A DNA stretch of 10,882 nucleotides. Source: Candidatus Falkowiibacteriota bacterium. GTDB lineage: Bacteria > Patescibacteriota > Patescibacteriia > Patescibacteriales > UBA12075. The stretch is from assembly GCA_003647675.1 (NCBI GenBank), contig QMNH01000017.1:1-10882 (forward strand), read 5' to 3'. Below the pieces are notes generated by a model. The model worked only from the letters and a program-made list of their open reading frames with translations, ran no database searches and was not told the DNA's origin. Below, piece after piece: positions 1 to 6,127 of the stretch. The stretch's first letter is position 1, and each line of letters opens with the position of its first letter. The position numbers and the translations under genes were made by a program.

Positions 1-757
1 AAAGCGCGAATTTTTCCATTTTTTTCTCCCAGTTCAAAAAAAAAAAATCAAAATGGATAAACTTATATGCCAAGGAATAATTATTTCTATTACTTAATCC
101 GGCCCGCTCCCAGTCTATAAAATATATTTTATTTTTATGCTTAATAATATTAGCTCCGGTTAAATCTCCGTGTGAAAATATTAAATTCTTTTCATTCCAT
201 TTAATGTTTTTAACATACTTTGCATTTTCCTTCAGCCTGGGAATTATCCAATCAATGACTTCCTTGTCTTGGCAAATCTTTTTCAAATAATTAAACCTTT
301 TTAATCCATATTTTTTAAAACTGGCCGCGGGAGTCTCCGGCAAAACCGGCCCTATCTTATTTTTACAGCAAAACATTTTATATCGGCTAAATTTCAAACC
401 GTAAAGACGCACCAATTGCCTAACAAAAAGATCAAGCCCCTTTTTATTAAGCCCTATCTCTGTTATCGGTTTTCCCGGCGCGTAAGTGGTTATCAATATG
501 TTTTCCTTTTTGTTAAGTTCAACCGCCTGGGGCACAAAATCTATATTTTCCTGCTCTAAAAATTTAAGAACCATAAAATGGTTAATAAATTTATTTTTTA
601 TCTCTTTTCCTTTACGGCCGGTGCGCAAACTGTACTGATTTTTCCCGTCTTTTACCCAAAAAACATCTGAATTATTTCCCTTGCCCAGTCTTTTAACAGT
701 CGGATTTAAAAATAAATTATTCTCTTTTATATATTTTTCTATTTCTCTTATTTTCAT
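1..757 (-). CDS. APH/choline-kinase-like phosphotransferase, 3' end off the window
   Basis: Reading the minus strand from ATG at 757 gives 252 uninterrupted codons up to the left edge, with no stop, so the C-terminus is missing. The N-lobe looks like a nucleotide-binding lobe (residues about 20-100). The C-lobe carries the Brenner motif of aminoglycoside/choline-type kinases, HGDLTGANII at 196-205 (H196, catalytic D198, N203), followed by the metal-binding aspartate D215 in IDWERAG. The substrate cannot be told from this; small sugars, amino alcohols or lipopolysaccharide/teichoic precursors are family possibilities. No Shine-Dalgarno precedes the ATG. Near the left end the reading frame passes through a run of 12 T (minus strand; A on the plus strand at about 36-47), encoding Phe residues around 238-240, which is prone to slippage. 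It is divergent from the gene at 847, 89 bp away. Family confident, function unknown. Confidence 0.85.
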   Translation of the reverse strand, partial: MKIREIEKYIKENNLFLNPTVKRLGKGNNSDVFWVKDGKNQYSLRTGRKGKEIKNKFINHFMVLKFLEQENIDFVPQAVELNKKENILITTYAPGKPITEIGLNKKGLDLFVRQLVRLYGLKFSRYKMFCCKNKIGPVLPETPAASFKKYGLKRFNYLKKICQDKEVIDWIIPRLKENAKYVKNIKWNEKNLIFSHGDLTGANIIKHKNKIYFIDWERAGLSNRNNYSLAYKFIHFDFFFLNWEKKMEKFAL

Positions 758-777
758 AATCTACTAAAAAACTAAAT

Positions 778-806
778 TTGACATGCATATTTATTATTGA
801 TAATGT
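778..806 (+). promoter_or_regulatory. Sigma70-type promoter of the orphan gene
   Basis: A perfect -35 hexamer TTGACA lies at 778-783. At a 17-bp spacing there is TAATGT (801-806); the overlapping GATAAT (799-804) is a better -10 but only 15 bp away. Transcription would begin near 811-813, leaving a leader of about 35 nt before the ATG at 847. The TTG of the -35 box is in frame with the downstream gene and can be mistaken for an alternative start codon. Confidence 0.6.
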
Positions 807-834
807 ATACAAAATACAAAATAAATTCAAAAAA

Positions 835-840
835 AGGAAA
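835..840 (+). promoter_or_regulatory. Shine-Dalgarno site that decides the start at 847
   Basis: AGGAAA ends six bases before ATG at 847, an ordinary spacing. It is the only convincing Shine-Dalgarno in the window; the other visible starts have none or only weak purine stretches. Confidence 0.6.
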
Positions 841-846
841 CGACAA

Positions 847-1260
847 ATGCGAAAGGCAACAGAATTTGACCATCGTGCAATAATGACAGCGCTCTATGAT
901 TGCGGGCTTCCCGATCTTGGTTCATTAAAAAAAAGGATTAATTTTTTGTTTACCAGCGAACAAAAAACCCAAATGATTTTATCTAATGTCAGCAAGCAGC
1001 CGATTATTGATGACTCCGGTGATTTTATTAGGATTATTCCAACGATAAAAACTTTTCCGGGTAGTGAAATTAAATGTATTCGTTTTTACCAAAATTCGTC
1101 TTGCATTCTTCGCTTGAATATGTCTTTTAACGTTTTTTACTTAATCAAAAACGTACGCTCTTCAATATGGCCCGTACTATCAGACCAAGAACTATATGAA
1201 GAGCAAACAAACGTTAAGGGGAAAATATTATTTGGCAAGCGTATTTCGCGAATTTTTTAA
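847..1260 (+). CDS. Hypothetical 137-aa protein, unrecognised
   Basis: I do not recognise this protein. The reading frame is open from a TTG at 778, but that TTG is the -35 box of a promoter, so the start is placed at ATG 847, which has a Shine-Dalgarno. The product is about 137 residues, mixed alpha/beta in character, with no signal peptide, no hydrophobic span long enough for a membrane helix and no evident metal-binding cluster (three scattered Cys). The first 45 residues are charged and helical in appearance (MRKATEFDHRAIMTALYDCG), and the C-terminus is basic (GKRISRIF). It lies on the opposite strand from both flanking genes and has its own promoter and a strong terminator, so it is a monocistronic island. 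This layout and its unusual Shine-Dalgarno fit a recently acquired or separately regulated gene. Existence likely, function unknown. Confidence 0.65.
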   Translation: MRKATEFDHRAIMTALYDCGLPDLGSLKKRINFLFTSEQKTQMILSNVSKQPIIDDSGDFIRIIPTIKTFPGSEIKCIRFYQNSSCILRLNMSFNVFYLIKNVRSSIWPVLSDQELYEEQTNVKGKILFGKRISRIF

Positions 1261-1282
1261 CTGTCCAACCTTTTTTTTATCC

Positions 1283-1318
1283 AATGCCGAAACAATTCCT
1301 GTTTCGGCATTATTATTT
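1283..1318 (+). terminator. Intrinsic terminator of the orphan gene
   Basis: A perfect 12-bp stem (AATGCCGAAACA at 1283-1294 with its complement at 1300-1311) closes a 5-nt loop and is followed by TATTATTTTT. It begins 22 bp after the stop codon. On the minus strand the hairpin is followed by A-rich rather than T-rich sequence, so it would act only on plus-strand transcription. Confidence 0.85.
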
Positions 1319-1390
1319 TTCAATATCCTTATTTAAACAATTCTTTATTTATTTCTTATTTGTCTTGTTCTTCTTCTTATTCTTTATACT

Positions 1391-2584
1391 TCAAAAATCA
1401 ATATCCCCGTTTAAATAATGAAAAGCGAATAAAAACATACCCGCGTTCCAGGACTGGCCGGCCATGCCCATTGGCTGGCCCGTTTTTCCATGAAACCATT
1501 CGTTGAACTGCCAATTATGAACCTTGTTAGCCTCTGCTAAATTTTTCATTTCTTTTTGAGCCAGTACTTCTTTCCCTGCTTTTTTAAAAGCCATAACATA
1601 AAACGCGCCAATATAAGGCCAAATACCGCCGTTGTGATATCCGAAAGGTTTATTGGCACAATCTTCTCTTTCCATATACTCACGCCAATCAATATCGCCA
1701 GATTGTATCGGCGGCGTTAATGCCTGGGTCGGATATTTCCGGCTAACCTTGGCATTGCGCAAAAACCGGATAATCGCCCGGGTTCTTGCTGGCGAAGCAA
1801 TGTTAAATAAAATTGCCAAACAATTGGCATAAACATCGCAGCGGTCCGACGCGTATCTATAGCTGATATAATGCAAATAATAAGGCACGTCTTCAACTGC
1901 CTCTTGTAGAATTCTTAATTCTTTAAGGCGATGGATTTCTTTGCCAATATACTTTGATCTCCGAGGATTGGCCTGGTGCGGCAAAAATATATTATTTAAT
2001 CCGTCGCGCGCCAATTCTTTTTCTTTTTCGTATCGATATAAATCCAATACCTTATACCAAAGCGCATTTGTGTAAAGAACCATCCCGTTACTGGGCATAT
2101 CGTCGGCCCAATCACTAGCCTCGCCTTGTTCAAGCAATCCGCAATTATTCTGATCCTGATAAAAAAGCCATTTCAAAGCTTTATTAATATTATGCTCAAG
2201 TTCAGCGCGCAATTTTTTATCTCCGCTATATTTATAATAAAAATCCATAGCAATAAGCCACCACAAAGTTGAATCAATACTGCCCAAATAATAAAACAAA
2301 CTCTTCCCTTTATTGGGCGCGATTGAATATGGAATTTCTCCGAGTTTAGTCTGATATTTTGCCAGGCTTATTAAGCTTTTTTTAGCACTCGTGATTAATT
2401 TTTTATCCTGGCTCGCCACCATGCCCAAGCTACAAATACAAGCATCGCGCCCAAAAATATAATCATAGCGCTTGTCTATGGCCCTTTTTGTCCTGGCTGC
2501 GGCCATCACCCCGTATTTATTGGAATTCTTCTTTAATAATTCAACAGACCTCCTATAACATTCTTTTATTATTTTATCTTTCAT
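1391..2584 (-). CDS. Six-hairpin (alpha/alpha)6 glycosidase, GDE/amylo-alpha-1,6-glucosidase-like
   Basis: This 397-residue protein resembles the catalytic C-terminal domain of glycogen debranching enzyme and related (alpha/alpha)6-barrel glycosidases (GH15/GH63/GH100/GH133 type). Recognisable segments are YIFGRDACI (43-50), IDSTLWWLIA (103-112), GEASDWADDM (154-163), YHNGGIWPYIGAFY (316-329), FNEWFHGKTGQP (360-371) and GQSWNAGMFLFA (376-387). WADDM resembles the acid region WMDKM of eukaryotic debranching enzyme, so D161 (or D162) is a candidate acid and E362 a candidate base; both are inferences. No signal peptide, so probably cytoplasmic. It lacks the N-terminal domain of full debranching enzymes. 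Its neighbours are a GH57 enzyme and GlgA, which supports a role in trimming alpha-glucan. Invertase-like or other alpha-glucosidase activity cannot be excluded. It ends in TGA followed by a pyrimidine-rich (plus strand) tract; no terminator is visible. Confidence 0.8.
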   Translation of the reverse strand: MKDKIIKECYRRSVELLKKNSNKYGVMAAARTKRAIDKRYDYIFGRDACICSLGMVASQDKKLITSAKKSLISLAKYQTKLGEIPYSIAPNKGKSLFYYLGSIDSTLWWLIAMDFYYKYSGDKKLRAELEHNINKALKWLFYQDQNNCGLLEQGEASDWADDMPSNGMVLYTNALWYKVLDLYRYEKEKELARDGLNNIFLPHQANPRRSKYIGKEIHRLKELRILQEAVEDVPYYLHYISYRYASDRCDVYANCLAILFNIASPARTRAIIRFLRNAKVSRKYPTQALTPPIQSGDIDWREYMEREDCANKPFGYHNGGIWPYIGAFYVMAFKKAGKEVLAQKEMKNLAEANKVHNWQFNEWFHGKTGQPMGMAGQSWNAGMFLFAFHYLNGDIDF

Positions 2585-2590
2585 ATACTA

Positions 2591-2599
2591 ATTATAGCA
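2591..2599 (-). promoter_or_regulatory. Extended -10 promoter giving a probably leaderless mRNA
   Basis: On the minus strand the sequence is TGCTATAAT: a perfect -10 (2596 to 2591) with the TG extension. The -35 position holds only TTATTT, which an extended -10 can tolerate. Six bases separate the -10 from the ATG at 2584, so transcription would start at or within a base or two of the start codon. Confidence 0.65.
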
Positions 2600-2611
2600 T
2601 ATTAAATCGCT

Positions 2612-2649
2612 AAAAATAAAAAAACGGCATTCCAAGATACCGCCGTCTT
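2612..2649 (-). terminator. Intrinsic terminator after the kinase-PHP pair
   Basis: Read on the minus strand, AAGACGGC pairs with GCCGTTTT (8 bp, one G-T pair) around a 12-13 nt loop, and is followed by a run of seven T, an A and five T. It starts about 65 bp after the PHP stop codon and just before the promoter of the next minus-strand gene, so it isolates that gene from its upstream neighbours. Confidence 0.75.
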
Positions 2650-2713
2650 GTTATTTATGTTATTGTTCTTATTTTTTTATCCTAAATTTTTCAAAAAATT
2701 TTTGTTTCTGCTT

Positions 2714-3580
2714 TTATCTTCCGATTATCCTCTCAACTCCCCGAAGCAAACCTGAATCAATTCCATAATATTGCCATGAATACTGAATTCGGGCTCTGTC
2801 GCCCTCAAAACGGTGAAAATCAGAACCTCCGGTTTCAAACAAATTTAATTCCCGCGCTAAATGCTGAAGATTCATAACCGCACCATAAGAATGATGGGGC
2901 GAAAGAACTTCAATTCCGTCAATGCCAAAAAATTTTAATTCTTTTAAAAAATCACGGCTCGCATAACCATGCTTAGCTGGATGGCAAAGTACAATTTGTC
3001 CCCCAATCTTATTTCTTAACTTTATAATCTTATCAATATCTATATAACTGTTTTTTAAGGCTCCAATTTTTTTATTATGAAAATATTCGGCCAATATCTC
3101 TCCTTCCCGCGGCTTATTAACTCCGAGCTTATTTTTAATCTTTTTTAAATTTCCCGGAACCGCGGCTAAATCATCAACTATTCTGTTTACGGGCGCGTAA
3201 TGGTTATATTTATCCAATGTTTTATTAATATCCAGCTTAAATCCCCGTTTAACCAGTTTTTGAAGCAAAATCCGGACTTGGCGCCGGTGCCGCCTTTGGC
3301 TGTCGCGAAGCATATTGTGCAATTCAGGACTGGCATCGTTAAAATTATACCAAAGGATATTAAAACGCCGATTATGCATTTTTACGTAAATCTCGATTCC
3401 GGTAATCGGTTTTATCTTTAATCTCAAACATGCTTGCCTAAATTCATCTAAACCGCTTACAGTATTATGATCGGTTAACGCGGCGACTTTAATTCCCTCT
3501 TTTTTTATAAATTCAGCTACTTGAGTCGGAGTTAAATAACCATCTGAATAAGTTGAATGAATTTGTAAATCAATTAACAT
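2714..3580 (-). CDS. PHP-domain phosphoesterase
   Basis: A 288-residue PHP (polymerase and histidinol phosphatase) superfamily hydrolase, closest in layout to the COG0613/YciV-type enzymes that remove phosphate from nucleoside 3',5'-bisphosphates or RNA 5' ends. Metal-binding motifs seen are DLQIHSTYSDG (4-14), LTDHN (35-39), GIEI (61-64), LCHPAKHG (198-205) and GSDFH (252-256). Motif I normally reads DLHxH; here the first histidine is Q6, while H8 and D13 are kept, so one metal ligand is replaced. A middle insertion of about 100 residues is usual in this group. The start codon is nine bases after the stop of the upstream kinase gene, so the two are almost certainly co-transcribed; there is no Shine-Dalgarno. 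Cytoplasmic. The substrate is not determined by the sequence. Confidence 0.9.
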   Translation of the reverse strand: MLIDLQIHSTYSDGYLTPTQVAEFIKKEGIKVAALTDHNTVSGLDEFRQACLRLKIKPITGIEIYVKMHNRRFNILWYNFNDASPELHNMLRDSQRRHRRQVRILLQKLVKRGFKLDINKTLDKYNHYAPVNRIVDDLAAVPGNLKKIKNKLGVNKPREGEILAEYFHNKKIGALKNSYIDIDKIIKLRNKIGGQIVLCHPAKHGYASRDFLKELKFFGIDGIEVLSPHHSYGAVMNLQHLARELNLFETGGSDFHRFEGDRARIQYSWQYYGIDSGLLRGVERIIGR

Positions 3581-3589
3581 ATATCGCTA

Positions 3590-4618
3590 TTATTTATTTT
3601 CTATATCCATCTCTTGGCAAACTTTTAAAATAACCGGATGAGAACGCTCTGGCTCAGGTTTATCTTTTATTAAAAAATATGTAGCGGTCCGCATAGCAGT
3701 CCAATAATAATAATTATCTATCCGCGCTTGTATCTCGCTATTAAGCTTTATTTTAGAATTCTTAAAATAATTATTTATAAATATTTTTTTTACTTTCTCT
3801 GCATATTCTTTGCCGCTTATTTTCCGGTTTATCATAAATTCCAGCTGCTGGGTAAAAGCGCCGATATCACGGGCAAAATCAGACAGGCACAAATCCGTAA
3901 AATCAATCACCGCTATTTTGCGCGGACTCATTTTTATTATATTTTCCGGATGCGCGTCCCCATGCACCAGCCAACGCTTACTGGTGGAAACCAAAAAATC
4001 TTTTTCGCGTTTATTTACGATTTTATATATTTTTTTATAAACTCCCCCGTATTGCGGATAATCTTCCCCTATACGCCAAAGGATATGCTTAATGCCGGGA
4101 AAAACTGTTTCTATCCGGCTGTTTTCCTTATTAAAATTATGCGCCTCTTTTGTGTCTATACTATGCAGCTTAGCAAACCAGGCCGCCGCTTTTAATACGA
4201 TTGACTCAACCTCTTTTCGATTGTCTTCTCTAATAAACCGATATAAATTCCTGCCTTCTACTCCACGATAAAAAGTTCCTTTAAAATAATCCGAATAAAA
4301 CAAAGGATGCGGGATTGACAATTTTCCCTTGCCAAAACCGTGCTCCCATAAAAATTTAAGCGAGTCATACACGTTCTTTCTGGGCTCTTCCGAATGGGCC
4401 GAACAAAAAATAGGGATTTGAACAACCTTGCCGTTTTTAGATAAAAAACTGGTTTTAAATTCTATTACCACGTGATACGTATGTTCCCAAATCATCTTTT
4501 TATAAGCCCGAATTTTTACACTTCTAACCCCGCTAAACCCGGGATACAACGGCAAAACTTTTTCGGTCAATAAACCAACCACATACTTTTCGTCAAATAA
4601 TTGTAATATTTTATTCAT
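3590..4618 (-). CDS. APH-family (kinase-fold) phosphotransferase
   Basis: A 342-residue protein of the aminoglycoside phosphotransferase/homoserine kinase-like fold. The catalytic loop HGDAHPENII (219-228) supplies catalytic D221 and N226, and the metal-binding aspartate is D239 in VIDFTD, followed by a DFARDIGAF segment (247-255) typical of this superfamily. The N-terminal 110 residues form a degenerate nucleotide-binding lobe. Length is near the family norm. Possible substrates include sugars (maltokinase and methylthioribose kinase are relatives), amino alcohols or hydroxyl-bearing metabolites; nothing visible separates these. Antibiotic resistance is not implied. It sits between a GH57 glycosidase and a PHP phosphoesterase, with a 9-nt gap to the latter, so a kinase/phosphatase pair in one transcript is likely. 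A minus-strand TATTAT (4645-4640) could be a -10 but has no good -35. Confidence 0.87.
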   Translation of the reverse strand: MNKILQLFDEKYVVGLLTEKVLPLYPGFSGVRSVKIRAYKKMIWEHTYHVVIEFKTSFLSKNGKVVQIPIFCSAHSEEPRKNVYDSLKFLWEHGFGKGKLSIPHPLFYSDYFKGTFYRGVEGRNLYRFIREDNRKEVESIVLKAAAWFAKLHSIDTKEAHNFNKENSRIETVFPGIKHILWRIGEDYPQYGGVYKKIYKIVNKREKDFLVSTSKRWLVHGDAHPENIIKMSPRKIAVIDFTDLCLSDFARDIGAFTQQLEFMINRKISGKEYAEKVKKIFINNYFKNSKIKLNSEIQARIDNYYYWTAMRTATYFLIKDKPEPERSHPVILKVCQEMDIENK

Positions 4619-4711
4619 AAACTTTACGAATTAAAATCTATAATATACTAATAAATACAAACGATATAAATAAATCATACTTCTTTAAATTTTAAAACTG
4701 AAAATTTTTTC

Positions 4712-4725
4712 TATACAATTGTATA
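4712..4725. promoter_or_regulatory. 14-bp perfect palindrome, possible operator
   Basis: TATACAATTGTATA is a perfect palindrome in the 112-bp gap between the GH57 stop and the kinase start, six bases after the GH57 stop. Its right half on the minus strand contains TTGTAT, which with an 18-bp spacer reaches TAAAAT, a weak promoter candidate for the kinase-PHP pair. That overlap would suit an operator. No T-run follows, so it is not a terminator. AT-rich composition makes chance palindromes more likely. Confidence 0.3.
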
Positions 4726-4730
4726 ATTTA

Positions 4731-5927
4731 TTATGTTATATTCTTTTTCCAATAATAAGCCCAATGCCTTTCCCAAATCATTTTCTTTATATCTATATAT
4801 AGTTTTTCCGCTTTTATTTTAGCGTCTCTGGTTTCTTCACTGTCCAAAGACCGCACCGAACGGATAAATTCGTTTGTGCCTCGTTCAATTTCATCCGGAC
4901 TCCAGGAAATTGGGCCGAAAAGACGAAAATCCTTGGCACTGGCCCACCAAAAAGTACAGCTGGCCAGTCCCCGGACAAAATGCCAGCGCGCCCAATAATA
5001 ATTATCGTCTTTTTTATTGTCCTCAATTGTATTATATACGAATCTTGCCAATTGCCAAAGTTTTTTTTGGATAATATTTGTTTTTTCGTTCCACAAATTA
5101 AAAGGTTCACCGTTTTTGAGCTCTTCCTCACTTGTAGCCCAGCTGTGGCTGGGGGGAGTTATATTAATTATTTCTTTTTTACTTTTTATAAATTCTGTAA
5201 TTGTCGTCGTTTCTAAATCTTTTCTATCAAGTAGCTTTTCAAAAATCGCTGTCTGGTCTATATAACGCAATCCGTATAATTCTCCGTCAGTCGCCGTAAC
5301 AGCAATTTTTTGAAAAATTTTATTTTCTTTTTCTAATTTTATATTTTGATCAAGAATTTTCTTTATAGTTTCCGGCACATAACTATTTGATAATTTTCTT
5401 GACCGCATCACTACCTTAAGGCCGCTATTTTTGTCTATATACACTTTATTAAAATCCACGGCTCCTACTTTGCTATTAAAAGCAATTTCGTCTAAAAGAA
5501 TCCATTCATACCCCATCCGTTTTACAGTCTTTGCCGCTTCCGGACTATAAGCAAGTTCCGGGAAAAAAAAGCCTTGAGGTTTAAAATCTTCTCCAAAATA
5601 TTTTTTTAAAAGCTTCTCATTTTCTTTAATTTGATATTCAATTTCTTTTTCCGGAATTAATGGTAAAATCGGATGATAGCAGGCAGTGCCGGTTAAATCA
5701 ATCTGTCCCTTTTTAATTAATTTCCCTATTCTTTTAATTAAATCCTGATAACCCAACTCTTCCCAGCGATAAAAAATGCAAGTGCTGATATTAATAGTAA
5801 ATTTTATTTGTGGATGCTCTTCCAGGGCGCGAACCAGGCGGTAATAGCTCATATCAGTCGCTTCTTTAATAATATGAGCGTCAGTATTAACCGGTTGATA
5901 GATGTGCAAAAAATTTATCCAAAGCAT
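4731..5927 (-). CDS. GH57 family alpha-glucan hydrolase/glucanotransferase
   Basis: A 398-residue glycoside hydrolase family 57 enzyme (retaining, distorted TIM barrel). The conserved regions appear in order: HIYQP (8-12), GTACYHPILP (80-89), FFPELAYS (121-128) and TATDGELYG (211-219), followed by SHSWATSEEE (260-269) and a helical C-terminal stretch. E124 is the expected nucleophile and D214 the expected acid/base. Their spacing nearly equals E123/D214 of Thermococcus litoralis 4-alpha-glucanotransferase, whose family this is. The protein is far shorter than that enzyme and lacks its C-terminal beta domain; it is also shorter than GH57 branching enzymes, so an amylase-like or transferase role is more likely than branching. 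No signal peptide, so it acts on internal glucan. It lies 200 bp downstream of glgA on the same strand, across a repeat block. Confidence 0.92.
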   Translation of the reverse strand: MLWINFLHIYQPVNTDAHIIKEATDMSYYRLVRALEEHPQIKFTINISTCIFYRWEELGYQDLIKRIGKLIKKGQIDLTGTACYHPILPLIPEKEIEYQIKENEKLLKKYFGEDFKPQGFFFPELAYSPEAAKTVKRMGYEWILLDEIAFNSKVGAVDFNKVYIDKNSGLKVVMRSRKLSNSYVPETIKKILDQNIKLEKENKIFQKIAVTATDGELYGLRYIDQTAIFEKLLDRKDLETTTITEFIKSKKEIINITPPSHSWATSEEELKNGEPFNLWNEKTNIIQKKLWQLARFVYNTIEDNKKDDNYYWARWHFVRGLASCTFWWASAKDFRLFGPISWSPDEIERGTNEFIRSVRSLDSEETRDAKIKAEKLYIDIKKMIWERHWAYYWKKNIT

Positions 5928-5930
5928 AGG

Positions 5931-6084
5931 TTAGAAATTAGATATTGGATATTAAAAATTAGATTTCTGATACCCAAATTACCTTTTAATAAAAAATTAA
6001 TTATTATTAGTATATTAGAAATTGGATATTAAATATTAAAAATTAGAACTCCAATATCCAATTTCTGATATCTGATATCTAATT
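5931..6084. repeat. 7-bp-period degenerate repeat block between glgA and the GH57 gene
   Basis: This block fills most of the 200-bp gap. From 6015 to 6084 it is exactly ten consecutive heptamers in one phase. The first five are TTAGAAA/TTGGATA-like and the last five are their complement type (TCCAATA/TCTGATA). A second array runs from 5931 to about 5972. The 33 bp at 5931-5963 and 6015-6047 match at 30 of 33 positions. Arms 6015-6030 and 6053-6068 are inverted (15 of 16) around a 22-nt loop. The block ends four bases before the GH57 start codon. No ORF or clear promoter is seen in the gap. Confidence 0.85.
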
Positions 6085-6127
6085 AACTATCAACCTTGAG
6101 CGAATTATTTTTAATTTTTAATTATTT

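Noticed and set aside
1283..1311. The strong hairpin as a bidirectional terminator also serving the GDE-like gene or the left-edge kinase.
   Set aside because: On the minus strand it is followed by a run of A, not T, so only the plus-strand direction fits.
1391..1393. Possible recoding of UGA as glycine, known in some Patescibacteria.
   Set aside because: The GDE-like gene ends at this TGA at the expected C-terminus, and no recognised gene here needs an in-frame TGA to be read through.
3728..4195. A 155-codon open frame on the plus strand opposite the APH-like kinase gene, plus similar antisense frames across from GH57, glgA and yebC.
   Set aside because: They lie wholly within genes with clear family motifs on the other strand, show no recognisable domain and have low-complexity composition.
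6015..6068. The inverted pair downstream of glgA as an intrinsic terminator.
   Set aside because: On the minus strand the hairpin is not directly followed by a T-run, and its stem is almost all A/T.
5931..6084. Repeat-spacer-repeat look of the two near-identical 33-bp copies, as in a CRISPR array.
   Set aside because: The copies are only two, are made of internal heptamers, and the intervening sequence is partly the same repeat type.
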